Shown one piece after another: positions 14,559 to 23,773 of a stretch of DNA of 64,000 nt. This DNA is from UBA4292 sp002395865 (lineage in GTDB: Bacteria; Bacillota; Clostridia; Lachnospirales; Lachnospiraceae): positions 1 through 64,000 of the forward strand of contig CAMNBU010000001.1 in assembly GCA_946533395.1 (NCBI GenBank). Reading direction: 5' to 3'. The position numbers were made by a program, and so were the translations under genes. A model generated the notes under the pieces. It saw only the letters and a program-made list of their open reading frames with translations, did not search any database and was not told where the DNA came from. Position 1 is the first letter of the stretch. The number at the start of each line of letters is the position of its first letter.

Positions 14559-16379
14559 TTATATACCCGCCGAAGAGTCGGCCAGAAGATCCTCATACTG
14601 TCTTGTGTAGAGTCTGAAATACTCGCCCCTTGCCTTCATGAGCTGTGCGTGAGTACCCCTCTCCACTATCCTGCCGGCGGATACCAGAAGTATCACGTCA
14701 GCGTTTACTATCGTCGAAAGCCTGTGGGCTATCACAAACGATGTCCTGTCCTTTATGACGGTCTTGATAGCGTCCTGAATGCAGCGCTCCGTCTGGGTAT
14801 CGATGGAGCTCGTCGCCTCATCGAGTATCAGTATCCTCGGGTCTGCCAGAAGCGCCCTCGCTATTGACAGAAGCTGCTTCTCGCCTGTGGAGAGGAAGTC
14901 CCCTCCCTCACCCGTCTCGGTGTCGAGGCCTTTATCGAGCTTCTCCAGAAGTCCTCCGGCGCTCACAGCGTGCAGCGCCTCCATTATCTGTTCATCGGTC
15001 GCGTCGGGATTGCCGTACTTCAGATTATCCCTTATCGTTCCGGAGAACAGATGCGGGGTCTGCAGCACGTAGCCGATATTCGCGTGAAGCCACGAGAGCG
15101 ATCTGTCCCGAGAGTCCCTTCCGTCGATAAGAACCACTCCGTCCGTCGGCTCGTAAAAGCGGCAGACAAGATTTATCAGAGTGGATTTGCCCGCTCCCGT
15201 TTCGCCCACGATAGCCACATTCGTGCCTGCGGGCACCTTTAAGTTGAAGTGTTCGAGCACCATCTCCTCGCCGTCGGGGTAGTGGAAGGACACATCCTTA
15301 AACTCTATGTCCCCGATGAGCTTCTCCCAGTTCTCCCTCTTTTCATTGAAGGCGTCACCGTATTTTTCGATGACATCCGGTCTGTCGGTGACCTCACCCG
15401 TGGTCTCCATAAGCTTTAAGTACCTCTCGATATTTACCTGTATCGAGATCATATGAGCAATGGAACCGACGATATTCTGTATGGGGTCGAGCATGTTCAG
15501 CGCGTAGCTCATGAACACCGAGAGCGTTCCGACCTCCACAACTGCGGCAGCCGTGAGGCTTCCGCCCCTCCACAGCACCACGCAGAGGGCAAATGATGAA
15601 AGCAGTGTGACGACCGCCGCAAACAGCGCGCCGTAGTGTGCCGTCCTTATCGACAGTCTCCTCATGCCGGCGGTCTTCTCGAAGAACTCACCGCTCATGC
15701 GCTCCTCGATGGCCAGCGTTTTTATCGAACGCACTCCGGAGATACCTTCGTTTATCGCGGCTGTGATCTTAGAATTCTCCTCCCTCACCTGGCGGTTGAG
15801 ATGCGTGAGCTTTCTCTGAAACAGCGCGATAAGAAGAATCGCCACGGGAAGTATCGCCACTACTATCAGGGCCAGCCTCACATTTACGGTGAACATGACT
15901 ATCACCGAGAAGAATATGTAGGAGCCGAACCAGACGATGTCCATGATGTTCCATGCCACCATCTCGCCTATCTTGCCCGAGTCGGACATGACGCGCGCGT
16001 GTATGTAGCCCACATTGTTCTGATTGAAGTATGAGAGCGAAACCGTCTGCAGGTGGTTGAACGCGTTGTTTCGCAGATCCCTGTTTATAAAGAGCTCCAT
16101 GCGCGCGCAGTCCCTGACATTGATATAGTTGAAAAATCCCTGCAGAAGTATTCCGAGCACCATCAGTCCGATGAATATCGGCAGGGTATCGAGGGTCTTC
16201 TCACCCACGAAATGATCTATCGCGTAGCGGTTGAAGAGCGGATAGACCGAGTCAAATACCGACACCAGCGCCCCGAGGGCGATCATTCTTATGAACATCA
16301 CCCTGTATTTCAGGATAAAGGGCAAAAGAGCCGGCAGTCCGAACAGTTTAAGCTTCGGCAGCTTTTCTTCGTTACTCAT
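14559..16379 (-). CDS. ABC exporter half-transporter, subunit with intact Walker B
   Basis: 606 residues from ATG 16379 (MSNEEKLPKLKLFGLPALLP), with GGGGAGG upstream. Six membrane helices span about residues 20-310 and the ATPase domain about 350-600: Walker A GETGAGKST, Walker B LILDEATSSID, signature LSTGEKQ instead of LSGGQ. The start overlaps the stop of the upstream half-transporter, whose ATPase has an aspartate where the catalytic glutamate should be. The pair therefore forms a heterodimer with one degenerate and one active ATP site, as in BmrCD and TM287/288 multidrug or lipid exporters. Substrate unknown. Confidence 0.93.
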   Translation of the reverse strand: MSNEEKLPKLKLFGLPALLPFILKYRVMFIRMIALGALVSVFDSVYPLFNRYAIDHFVGEKTLDTLPIFIGLMVLGILLQGFFNYINVRDCARMELFINRDLRNNAFNHLQTVSLSYFNQNNVGYIHARVMSDSGKIGEMVAWNIMDIVWFGSYIFFSVIVMFTVNVRLALIVVAILPVAILLIALFQRKLTHLNRQVREENSKITAAINEGISGVRSIKTLAIEERMSGEFFEKTAGMRRLSIRTAHYGALFAAVVTLLSSFALCVVLWRGGSLTAAAVVEVGTLSVFMSYALNMLDPIQNIVGSIAHMISIQVNIERYLKLMETTGEVTDRPDVIEKYGDAFNEKRENWEKLIGDIEFKDVSFHYPDGEEMVLEHFNLKVPAGTNVAIVGETGAGKSTLINLVCRFYEPTDGVVLIDGRDSRDRSLSWLHANIGYVLQTPHLFSGTIRDNLKYGNPDATDEQIMEALHAVSAGGLLEKLDKGLDTETGEGGDFLSTGEKQLLSIARALLADPRILILDEATSSIDTQTERCIQDAIKTVIKDRTSFVIAHRLSTIVNADVILLVSAGRIVERGTHAQLMKARGEYFRLYTRQYEDLLADSSAGI

Positions 16380-18207
16380 GAGCCACCTCCCCTTCATCCT
16401 CTGTAAATGCGCTCTGCAGGTCGTAGATCCTCCTGTACCTGCCGCCGAGAGCCAGAAGCTCCTCGTGGCTTCCCTCCTCCGCCACTCTTCCGTCCTCGAT
16501 CACGAATATCCGGTCGGCGTTCATAAGGGTGGTGATGCGGTGTGAGATCAGTATGACGGTCACGCCCTGTCCGGCCTGCGCAAGGCCTGCGCGTATCTTC
16601 GCGTCGGTCTGCGCGTCCACGGCCGACAGCGAATCGTCGAATATCATCACGGGCGTCTTTCTTATCAGAGTCCTCGCGATAGCGGTCCTCTGCTTCTGTC
16701 CTCCCGAGAGGGTAACGCCCCTCTCTCCGACGGGGGTCTTATAGCCCTCGTTAAACCGCTCTATGGCGGTATCAAGGCTGGCCCCCTTAGAAGCCGCCTC
16801 CACGTCCGCGTGCGTGGACTTAGGAGCCGCGATGGTTATGTTTTCCTCAAGTGTTCTTGAGAACAGGTAGGGTTCCTGAAGCATGAGACCGATATTCTTC
16901 CTCAGCTCATGCTTTTTGATGCTTCTTATATCTATACCGCCCACCTTTATGCATCCGTTTTCCTTGGGAAGCTCATAGAGTCCGTCGAGAAGAGCTGCCA
17001 TGGTGGACTTGCCGGTACCTGTACCGCCCAGTATACCTATTGTCTGGCCGGCCTTTATGTGAAGATCGAGGCCCTTAAGAACCTCTCCCTCACCGTATGA
17101 GAAGGACACTTTTTCAAAATCGATATCGGTGCTGTCGGGAAAATCTACAGCGCCCTGCGCGTCCTCTTCACGCTTTGAATCGAGTATGTAGCGAAGCCTG
17201 TCTATGGACACGCCCGCCTTGCTCATCTCCGAGATCACTCGTCCGAGCTGCCTCACGGGCCATATCAGCATGCCGTTGTAGGCGATGAATGACACATACT
17301 CGCCTGCGCTTATCGCCCCCGCGACAGCCAGGTGAGCTCCGAGGCCGAGCACCGTCACCATCTGGAAACCGCCGATGATATCGTTCGTTATCCAGAAGAT
17401 GGACAAAAGCTGCATCGTCCTTACCCACAGCTTAGTGTATGTCTCGTTCTTGCCCTCGAATCTCTCCCTCTCGTACCTCTCGCGTCCGAAGGCTCTCACC
17501 ACGCGCAGCCCCGATATATTCTCCTGGGCAATGGCGGAGAGCTTGCCCTCCTCCGTGTCGGCCTTTTCAAAGGCGCTTCCTATCTTTCTGTGAAAGATGA
17601 GTGAGTAACCGATTATCACCGGTATGAATGCGGCTGCCGCAAGCGTCAGCCAGCCGTTTATCGATGCCATCATGGAGAGGGCCAGCACCAGAAGTATCAC
17701 CATCCTGAACACGCTGGTGAGCTGCTCGGAGATGAAATTGCGAACCATATCCACGTCCGAGGTCGCCCTCTGGATGATATCTCCCGTGCGGTTGTCATCG
17801 TGCCATTTAAACGGCAGATGAATGACCTGATCGTACACTGTGTCGCGCATGCGCTTGACAAGTGTCTCAGCCATGGTTCCGTTGAACATTCGGAACGCGT
17901 ATCTGCAGACTGCCCCGATAACGGCAATGCCTGCCACTATAAGTGAGAACACCCACAGGTGTTCAATACACCAGCTCCTTCCGCCGAGGCGTTCCACCAG
18001 GTCCTTTAAAAACTGCGGCATCCGGCTCATGTCACCGGTCACAAAATCCACAGTCCAGCCGATCACCTTCGGATTCACCAGCTCGAATACCACGAGCAGG
18101 CAGACGAAAATGACCGAGCACAGGAAGAACCTCACGCTTCCCTTCATGAAGAAGCGTATGGTCGCGAAACGCCCGCGTATATTTTCTTTTTCTTTTTTAG
18201 CTTCCAT
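16372..18207 (-). CDS. ABC exporter half-transporter, subunit with degenerate catalytic site
   Basis: 611 residues. A six-helix exporter membrane domain spans about 25-335 and the ATPase domain about 370-600: Walker A GGTGTGKST, canonical signature LSGGQKQR, Walker B VMIFDDSLSAVD. In the last motif the usual catalytic glutamate is aspartate, which marks the non-hydrolysing site of heterodimeric exporters. The partner follows with an 8-nt overlap. It starts 6 nt after the stop of the aminopeptidase gene and may be co-transcribed with it. Confidence 0.93.
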   Translation of the reverse strand: MEAKKEKENIRGRFATIRFFMKGSVRFFLCSVIFVCLLVVFELVNPKVIGWTVDFVTGDMSRMPQFLKDLVERLGGRSWCIEHLWVFSLIVAGIAVIGAVCRYAFRMFNGTMAETLVKRMRDTVYDQVIHLPFKWHDDNRTGDIIQRATSDVDMVRNFISEQLTSVFRMVILLVLALSMMASINGWLTLAAAAFIPVIIGYSLIFHRKIGSAFEKADTEEGKLSAIAQENISGLRVVRAFGRERYERERFEGKNETYTKLWVRTMQLLSIFWITNDIIGGFQMVTVLGLGAHLAVAGAISAGEYVSFIAYNGMLIWPVRQLGRVISEMSKAGVSIDRLRYILDSKREEDAQGAVDFPDSTDIDFEKVSFSYGEGEVLKGLDLHIKAGQTIGILGGTGTGKSTMAALLDGLYELPKENGCIKVGGIDIRSIKKHELRKNIGLMLQEPYLFSRTLEENITIAAPKSTHADVEAASKGASLDTAIERFNEGYKTPVGERGVTLSGGQKQRTAIARTLIRKTPVMIFDDSLSAVDAQTDAKIRAGLAQAGQGVTVILISHRITTLMNADRIFVIEDGRVAEEGSHEELLALGGRYRRIYDLQSAFTEDEGEVAHE

Positions 18208-18212
18208 TTTTC

Positions 18213-19610
18213 CTATATTTTAAGGAATGCCATGTATCCCTTCTTCGATTCGTAGAGATCGGCCTTGGAGATGATCTCCCACGGAGCGTGCATATTAAGC
18301 ACCGCAAGTCCGCTGTCTATCACCTGCATGCCGTATCTTGCCATAATGTAGGCGATGGTTCCGCCGCCGCCCTCGTCCACTTTGCCGAGTTCCGCGGTGT
18401 GGTAGGAAACATCTGCCTCATCCATTGTCCTTCTGATGAGCGCCATGTACTCCGCATTCGCGTCGTTGCTGCCTGATTTACCTCTGGCGCCCGTAAACTT
18501 GTTAAATACCAGTCCGTGTGAAAGGTAAGCCGCGTTCTTCGACTCGAATGACGCCGCATACAGAGGATCGAATGCCGCGCTCACGTCCGATGAGAGCATG
18601 CACGAATTCTGGAGCGCACGCCTGAGCAGCAGATCGCTGTAGCTATCAGTCGTGAGGCTGATGAGCTCAGCCACGGTGTTCTCAAAGAAACGTGACTTCA
18701 TACCGGTCGCGCCTATGCTTCCGACCTCCTCCTTGTCCACGAGCATGCATACACCGGTCTTCTCCTGTGCGCCTGCTTCGATAAGAGCCACAAGTGAGGG
18801 ATACGCGCAGCATCTGTCATCGTGTCCGTAACCCATAATCATACTGCTGTCAAGCCCGAAATTCCTGGCCTTGCCGGAAGGAACCACCTCGAGCTCTGCG
18901 CTGAGGAGATCTTCCTCCTCCACATCATATCTGTCCTTTAATATCTTAAGAAGAGCCTTCTTTACGGCATTCTTCTCCTCCTTCTTCTCTTCATCGTCGT
19001 TCTGCGCAAGAGGTCTGCCTGCCACGAGCACGTCGAGGTTCTCACCCTCCACCGCCACGGAGGCATTCTTCGCCATCTGCTTGCCTGCGAGGTGGATAAG
19101 GATATCCGAGATGCCTACTACGGTATCGTCGTCCTCACCGATCACTACATCCACCACAGTGCCGTCCTTTTTAGCTATCACACCGTGGATGGCCATGGGC
19201 AGAGTCACCCACTGGTACTTCTTGATGCCGCCGTAGTAGTGCGTGTCGAAGTACGCGAGCTCCTTCTCCTCATAGACAGGGTTCTGCTTCACATCGATCC
19301 TCGGGGAGTCGATATGCGCGCCCAGTATGTTCATGCCGTTCTCAAGCGGCTGTCTGCCGATAATGAAAGCCAGCAGCTGCTTGCCCATGTGTACGGCATA
19401 CACCTTATCGCCCGCCTTAAGCTTTCTGTTCTTCTTTATCGCATCGGCCAAATTCGAAAATCCTGCCGCCTCGAGCATGGCTACACCGCTCTTTACGCAC
19501 TCGCGCTCTGTCTTGTTATTGCTTATGAAGGCCCTGTACTCCTCGGCGAAATCATTTACCTTCCGTAACTCTTCCTCGGAATACTTGAGCCATGCATTCT
19601 TCTTTTCCAT
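18213..19610 (-). CDS. M18 family zinc aminopeptidase
   Basis: 465 residues, typical for bacterial M18 (aspartyl-type) aminopeptidases, which release N-terminal residues from peptides in the cytoplasm. The metal-binding signature AHIDSPRIDVKQNPVYE is near residue 120. LVDKEEVGSIGATG carries the catalytic/ligand glutamates. The DxGxxxLNMHAPWE end (SGLAVLNMHAPWE) supplies the last histidine. RBS GGAG precedes the ATG. It is followed closely by the ABC exporter pair. Confidence 0.94.
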   Translation of the reverse strand: MEKKNAWLKYSEEELRKVNDFAEEYRAFISNNKTERECVKSGVAMLEAAGFSNLADAIKKNRKLKAGDKVYAVHMGKQLLAFIIGRQPLENGMNILGAHIDSPRIDVKQNPVYEEKELAYFDTHYYGGIKKYQWVTLPMAIHGVIAKKDGTVVDVVIGEDDDTVVGISDILIHLAGKQMAKNASVAVEGENLDVLVAGRPLAQNDDEEKKEEKNAVKKALLKILKDRYDVEEEDLLSAELEVVPSGKARNFGLDSSMIMGYGHDDRCCAYPSLVALIEAGAQEKTGVCMLVDKEEVGSIGATGMKSRFFENTVAELISLTTDSYSDLLLRRALQNSCMLSSDVSAAFDPLYAASFESKNAAYLSHGLVFNKFTGARGKSGSNDANAEYMALIRRTMDEADVSYHTAELGKVDEGGGGTIAYIMARYGMQVIDSGLAVLNMHAPWEIISKADLYESKKGYMAFLKI

Positions 19611-19701
19611 GTCAATGTCTTCTCCTTATTACATTATTTAGAGATCCACGCCATTTAAAATTTCCTTCGGGAAGGCGCGGCCTATATAACATATCAAATG
19701 A

Positions 19702-19721
19702 GGGCAGGACTGATCCTGCCC
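19702..19721 (-). terminator. Hairpin after glyQS
   Basis: GGGCAGGA pairs with TCCTGCCC around a 4-nt loop just past the GlyQS stop codon. The following sequence (TCATTTGATATG) is only moderately T-rich. Confidence 0.5.
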
Positions 19722-19729
19722 CCGGTATA

Positions 19730-21136
19730 TCAATACTCCAGCTTCTTTGCGAGATAGTCGCGAAGCTCTGAGATGGCGATGCGCTCCTGCTCCATCGTGT
19801 CGCGATCCCTGACTGTAACGCAGCCGTCGGTCTCACTGTCGAAATCGTAGGTGATGCAGTAGGGCGTTCCTATCTCATCCTGGCGGCGATAACGCTTGCC
19901 GATGTTGCCTCTGTCGTCGTACTCGCAGTTGTATACCTTCGAGAGGTCGGTGTAGATCTTCTCCGCAGCCTCTCCTAGCTTCTTTGAAAGAGGAAGCACA
20001 GCGGCCTTCACGGGAGCGAGCGCCGGATGGAAGTGCATGACAGTTCTCATGTCCGGGTTCTCCTCCGTTCCGATGTTCTCCTCATCGTAGGCTGCGCAAA
20101 GGAACGCGAGTGCCACACGGTCTGCGCCGAGCGAAGGCTCGATAACGTAGGGTATGTACTTCTCCTTCGTGTCGTCGTCGAAATAGGTCATGTCCTGACC
20201 CGACGTGTTCTGGTGCTGCGTGAGGTCGTAATCCGTCCTGTCCGCGATGCCCCAGAGCTCGCCCCAGCCGAAGGGGAAGAGGAATTCAAGGTCCGTGGTG
20301 CCCTTTGAGTAGAAGCAGAGCTCCTCGGGACTGTGATCCCTCGCTCTCATCTCGTCGGGCTTTATACCAAGCTCCTGCAGCCAGTCGATGCAGAACTGTC
20401 TCCAGTAGTTGAACCACTCGAGGTCTGTACCGGGCTTGCAGAAGAACTCAAGCTCCATCTGCTCGAACTCTCTGGTCCTGAACGTAAAGTTGCCGGGTGT
20501 GATCTCGTTTCTGAAGGATTTACCGATCTGGCCTATGCCGAAGGGCACCTTCTTGCGCGAGGTCCTCTGAACATTCTTAAAGTTTACGAAGATGCCCTGC
20601 GCGGTCTCCGGACGAAGATAGATGGTGTTCTTCGCGTCCTCGGTAACGCCCTGGAAGGTCTTGAACATCAGATTGAACTGCCTGATATCCGTGAAATCCT
20701 TCTTGCCGCAGGTGGGGCAGGTAATGCCTTGCTCGCGCACGAAATCCTGCATCTTCTCGTTGCTCCAGCCGTCCACGCTGCCGCCGAGGTCGATGCCTTT
20801 CTCTGCGGCGAAGTCCTCTATGAGCTTGTCCGCGCGGAATCTCTCATGGCAGCCTCTGCAGTCCATAAGGGGGTCGGAGAAACCACCGAGGTGTCCGGAA
20901 GCCACCCATGTCTGGGGGTTCATGAGTATCGCGCAGTCAACTCCCACATTGTAGGGGTTCTCCTGTATGAACTTCTTCCACCATGCCTTCTTGATGTTGT
21001 TCTTAAGCTCTACGCCCAGGTTGCCGTAGTCCCATGTGTTCGCGAGACCGCCGTAGATCTCTGAACCCGGGTATATGAAGCCGCGTGACTTGGCCACGGC
21101 GACTATTTTGTCCATTGTCTTTTCTTCTCTGTTCAT
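19730..21136 (-). CDS. glyQS: Glycyl-tRNA synthetase, alpha2 type
   Basis: 468 residues of the class II, single-chain type found in archaea, eukaryotes and many Gram-positives. The N-terminus SRGFIYPGSEIYGGLANTWD is diagnostic. Motif 2 is near FRNEITPGNFTFRTREFEQM, motif 3 near EPSLGADRVALAFL, and the anticodon-binding domain fills the last 100 residues. A zinc-type CRGC/CPTC pair is present in the insertion. Start at ATG 21136 with AAGGAG upstream; a second ATG (MDKIVAV) is 7 codons in. Confidence 0.96.
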   Translation of the reverse strand: MNREEKTMDKIVAVAKSRGFIYPGSEIYGGLANTWDYGNLGVELKNNIKKAWWKKFIQENPYNVGVDCAILMNPQTWVASGHLGGFSDPLMDCRGCHERFRADKLIEDFAAEKGIDLGGSVDGWSNEKMQDFVREQGITCPTCGKKDFTDIRQFNLMFKTFQGVTEDAKNTIYLRPETAQGIFVNFKNVQRTSRKKVPFGIGQIGKSFRNEITPGNFTFRTREFEQMELEFFCKPGTDLEWFNYWRQFCIDWLQELGIKPDEMRARDHSPEELCFYSKGTTDLEFLFPFGWGELWGIADRTDYDLTQHQNTSGQDMTYFDDDTKEKYIPYVIEPSLGADRVALAFLCAAYDEENIGTEENPDMRTVMHFHPALAPVKAAVLPLSKKLGEAAEKIYTDLSKVYNCEYDDRGNIGKRYRRQDEIGTPYCITYDFDSETDGCVTVRDRDTMEQERIAISELRDYLAKKLEY

Positions 21137-21167
21137 CTGATGTTTCTCCTTTTTATTGCACTGTATA

Positions 21168-21998
21168 TTACCAGAATACGACGTACTGCAGATTCCCGCT
21201 GTCGTAAAGGCGAACGCCGTTGTCGCTCGTGAAGCTTATGCCCTCGGAAGTTGCCATGACCTTGCCCTCGAACTGGAACCTGCCCGAAAAGCCCGTGGGA
21301 AGAGTTCCACCGAAGCCGATGACAGCCACATGGTATGTCCTGCCGGAGTTCTTCAGCTGTGCAACGTCCACGGGATTGCCGGAGGCGTCGAACAGCTTAA
21401 GGCTGCTGTCGATCGCATTCAGTTCACACACAGTAAACGTATTCCAGTTGGAGAAATACATATTTACCTGCTTGTTGAACGCAAGATAATCCTCGGGGGT
21501 CGCGTAATCCATCTGAAGCACCAGCGCCGAACCCGTCAGCGTCAGGCTGTTGATCGCGGTGCCGAGTCTGACTCCGTCGGCGGCATACGCCTCCGGTACC
21601 TTATACTTGTTGTTATTGTACTCCTGTACCTCCGGTACGAGCCACTCCTTCTCGAACTCGTCCTTGTCGTAGTACTCCTCCGTGAAGCTGTCCACATCTG
21701 CCGAGAGGATGGTCCCGTCGCGTCTTACGAACACCGAGGTGTCGTTGATGACGAAGGAATAATTCTCCGCCTGCACATCCTCGACCGCGGTGGCCGTGGA
21801 AGGCACAATGATATTGCCGGACTCATCCGTCGCGGTCGTCGCGTCCGAGTCACCTCCGCTCTTCCTGCCGAAGAATACCGCGGCTATAACTATCGCAACG
21901 ATGGCGATAACAGCCATAGCGACTATAAATATCGTCTTGCCCGTGTTCGAGCTGCTCGTCACAGGTCTCTTTCTAACCGTCTTCTTTTTAGTAGCCAT
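21168..21998 (-). CDS. Single-pass membrane protein of unknown function
   Basis: 276 residues. A lysine/arginine-rich cytoplasmic tail (MATKKKTVRKRPVTSS) leads to one membrane helix at about 22-45, a Ser/Asp/Thr linker, and an extracellular domain of about 200 residues (YSFVINDTSVFVRRDGTI through to YDSGNLQYVVFW). The outer domain looks beta-rich and carries no catalytic motif I can name. It has its own promoter and precedes glyQS. Surface or envelope function is inferred only from topology. Confidence 0.7.
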   Translation of the reverse strand: MATKKKTVRKRPVTSSSNTGKTIFIVAMAVIAIVAIVIAAVFFGRKSGGDSDATTATDESGNIIVPSTATAVEDVQAENYSFVINDTSVFVRRDGTILSADVDSFTEEYYDKDEFEKEWLVPEVQEYNNNKYKVPEAYAADGVRLGTAINSLTLTGSALVLQMDYATPEDYLAFNKQVNMYFSNWNTFTVCELNAIDSSLKLFDASGNPVDVAQLKNSGRTYHVAVIGFGGTLPTGFSGRFQFEGKVMATSEGISFTSDNGVRLYDSGNLQYVVFW

Positions 21999-22044
21999 AC
22001 ACTCCTCCGATCCGTGCTCTGTCTTTCAAAAACGAATCTCGTGT

Positions 22045-22073
22045 ATTTTACACTTTTTTTGTTTCAAGTTCAA
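22045..22073 (-). promoter_or_regulatory. Promoter for the membrane protein gene at 21168-21998
   Basis: TTGAAC (22068-22073), 17-nt spacer, TAAAAT (22045-22050), about 47 nt upstream of the start codon. Confidence 0.65.
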
Positions 22074-22126
22074 GCCTTCTTTTGCCTTATAATGTTACAA
22101 AAGCGTTAAGATTTTCGACATTATGC

Positions 22127-22867
22127 CTAAAGAGCGTCCATTTCGTCGAGAAGCGCAGCGCTCTTTAAGTCCCGGCCCACATAATAGTGATAATAAGACC
22201 GCATCACATGAGCGTACTGAGAAAGAGCCAAAGGTTCGAGAGAAAAAGCGTAAAGGCTGTTCATATCGGCCGTATCCACATACTGCAGCGCTCTTACCGC
22301 CGCGGGGCACAGAACATCCCCCTCGGGCGACGGCACACAGCTTTTGCAGGCTATGCCGTGCCTTTTATTTACAAACACTCCCTCCGCGACAGGCTTACGG
22401 CACATTACGCACTCGTGCACAGAAGGTCCCTCGCCGTTTATCACCAGAAGCTTCTGTTCAAACACCGCCCTCACCAGCTTTTTATCCGCGACCTGCAGAG
22501 CCTTCATCGTGACGAAGAGCAGGTTCACCAGCTCCCTCGCCTCCACGTTCTCCTCCGAGAAAAGCCCTGCCAGTTCCATAAAATACGACCCGCAGGCCAC
22601 AGCCTCAAGGTCGGTACTCATCTCGTCGAAGCTCTTTATTATCTTGGCCGACACCACCCTGTAGGCGGTCCGCCCCGGATAGAGTGTGAAGCGCGCAAAT
22701 GTGAAAGTGCGGCAGGCAGCTATCAAAGAGCTCGTGGGCTTTCTGGCCCCGGGCGCGAAAGCGCTTATCCTTCCGAGCTCCCCGCTTATTATCACCAGTC
22801 TCCTGTCGTATTCGTCCGCAGGTGCCGAAAAGCTGACCACACCGGTGACCTCAACTGTTTCCTTCAT
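22127..22867 (-). CDS. recO: DNA repair protein RecO
   Basis: 246 residues. The N-terminal OB fold (MKETVEVTGVVSFSAPADEYDR, RISAFAPGARK) and the C-terminal zinc finger (HECVMCRKPV...GIACKSC) match RecO, which loads RecA onto SSB-coated DNA with RecR. Its start overlaps the end of era by 17 nt; era-recO adjacency is conserved in Firmicutes. RBS AAAGGA precedes the ATG. Confidence 0.95.
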   Translation of the reverse strand: MKETVEVTGVVSFSAPADEYDRRLVIISGELGRISAFAPGARKPTSSLIAACRTFTFARFTLYPGRTAYRVVSAKIIKSFDEMSTDLEAVACGSYFMELAGLFSEENVEARELVNLLFVTMKALQVADKKLVRAVFEQKLLVINGEGPSVHECVMCRKPVAEGVFVNKRHGIACKSCVPSPEGDVLCPAAVRALQYVDTADMNSLYAFSLEPLALSQYAHVMRSYYHYYVGRDLKSAALLDEMDAL

Positions 22868-23768
22868 TTAACTTCCTTTTATCAAAGCCGAAATTCTTAA
22901 GCTGCACGGGGTCGTCGCGCCAGTCCTTCCTGACCTTTACCCAAAGCTTTAAGTTCACTCTGGTTCCGGTCAGCTCCTCGATGTCGCGTCTGGCCTGTGT
23001 GCCTATTTTCTTCAGCATCTGGCCGCCCTTTCCGATGACTATGCCCTTGTGCGATTCCTTCTCGCACACCAGCACCGCCTCGACATCGAACATCCCGTCT
23101 TCCCGCTCCCGCATCTTCTCGATCTCGACGGCTATTCCGTGGGGCACCTCATCGCTTAAGCACCTCAGAGCCTTCTCGCGAATGATCTCACCCGCTATCT
23201 CGCGGATGGGCTGCTGCGTGACGGTCTCCTCGTCGTAATACATCGGTCCCTCGGGAAGAAGCTCGAATATTTTCTCGAGCACCCTGTCCACTCCCGTGCC
23301 GCGCAGGGCGCAAAGGGGTATCACGGCCGCGTACTCCATAAGCTCACTGTAGTTCTTCACCACCTCGCCTATGCGCGCCTTGTCGACCATGTCCGCCTTG
23401 TTGATTATAAGTATCACGGGCAGCTTGAGAGACGAAAGTCTTTCGGCTATCTCCCTGTCGCTGGGTCCCACATGAAGGTCCGGCTCCACGAGCCAAAGAA
23501 GCATATCCACGCTCTCTATGGCCTTGTCCACGGAGCCCATCATGTACTCCCCGAGCCCCGTGTGAGCCTTGTGCATGCCGGGGGTGTCCACGAAGACGAT
23601 CTGCCCCCTCTTATCCGTATATACCGTCTGTATCCTGTCCCTGGTGGTCTGCGGCTTGTTCGATGTTATCGCTATCTTCTGCCCTATCAGATGGTTCATC
23701 AGGGTCGATTTGCCGACATTCGGCCGCCCTATGAGGGCGACGAAGCCGGATCTGAATTCTTTATCCAT
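22851..23768 (-). CDS. era: GTPase Era, 16S rRNA maturation
   Basis: 305 residues. G1 GRPNVGKST, G3 DTPGMHK, G4 NKAD and the C-terminal KH domain with GKGGQMLKKIG are all present. Era binds 16S rRNA during 30S subunit assembly. It overlaps recO downstream and lies 6 nt after the M16 peptidase gene, so the three may share a transcript. Confidence 0.97.
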   Translation of the reverse strand: MDKEFRSGFVALIGRPNVGKSTLMNHLIGQKIAITSNKPQTTRDRIQTVYTDKRGQIVFVDTPGMHKAHTGLGEYMMGSVDKAIESVDMLLWLVEPDLHVGPSDREIAERLSSLKLPVILIINKADMVDKARIGEVVKNYSELMEYAAVIPLCALRGTGVDRVLEKIFELLPEGPMYYDEETVTQQPIREIAGEIIREKALRCLSDEVPHGIAVEIEKMREREDGMFDVEAVLVCEKESHKGIVIGKGGQMLKKIGTQARRDIEELTGTRVNLKLWVKVRKDWRDDPVQLKNFGFDKRKLNEGNS

Positions 23769-23773
23769 ACGTC

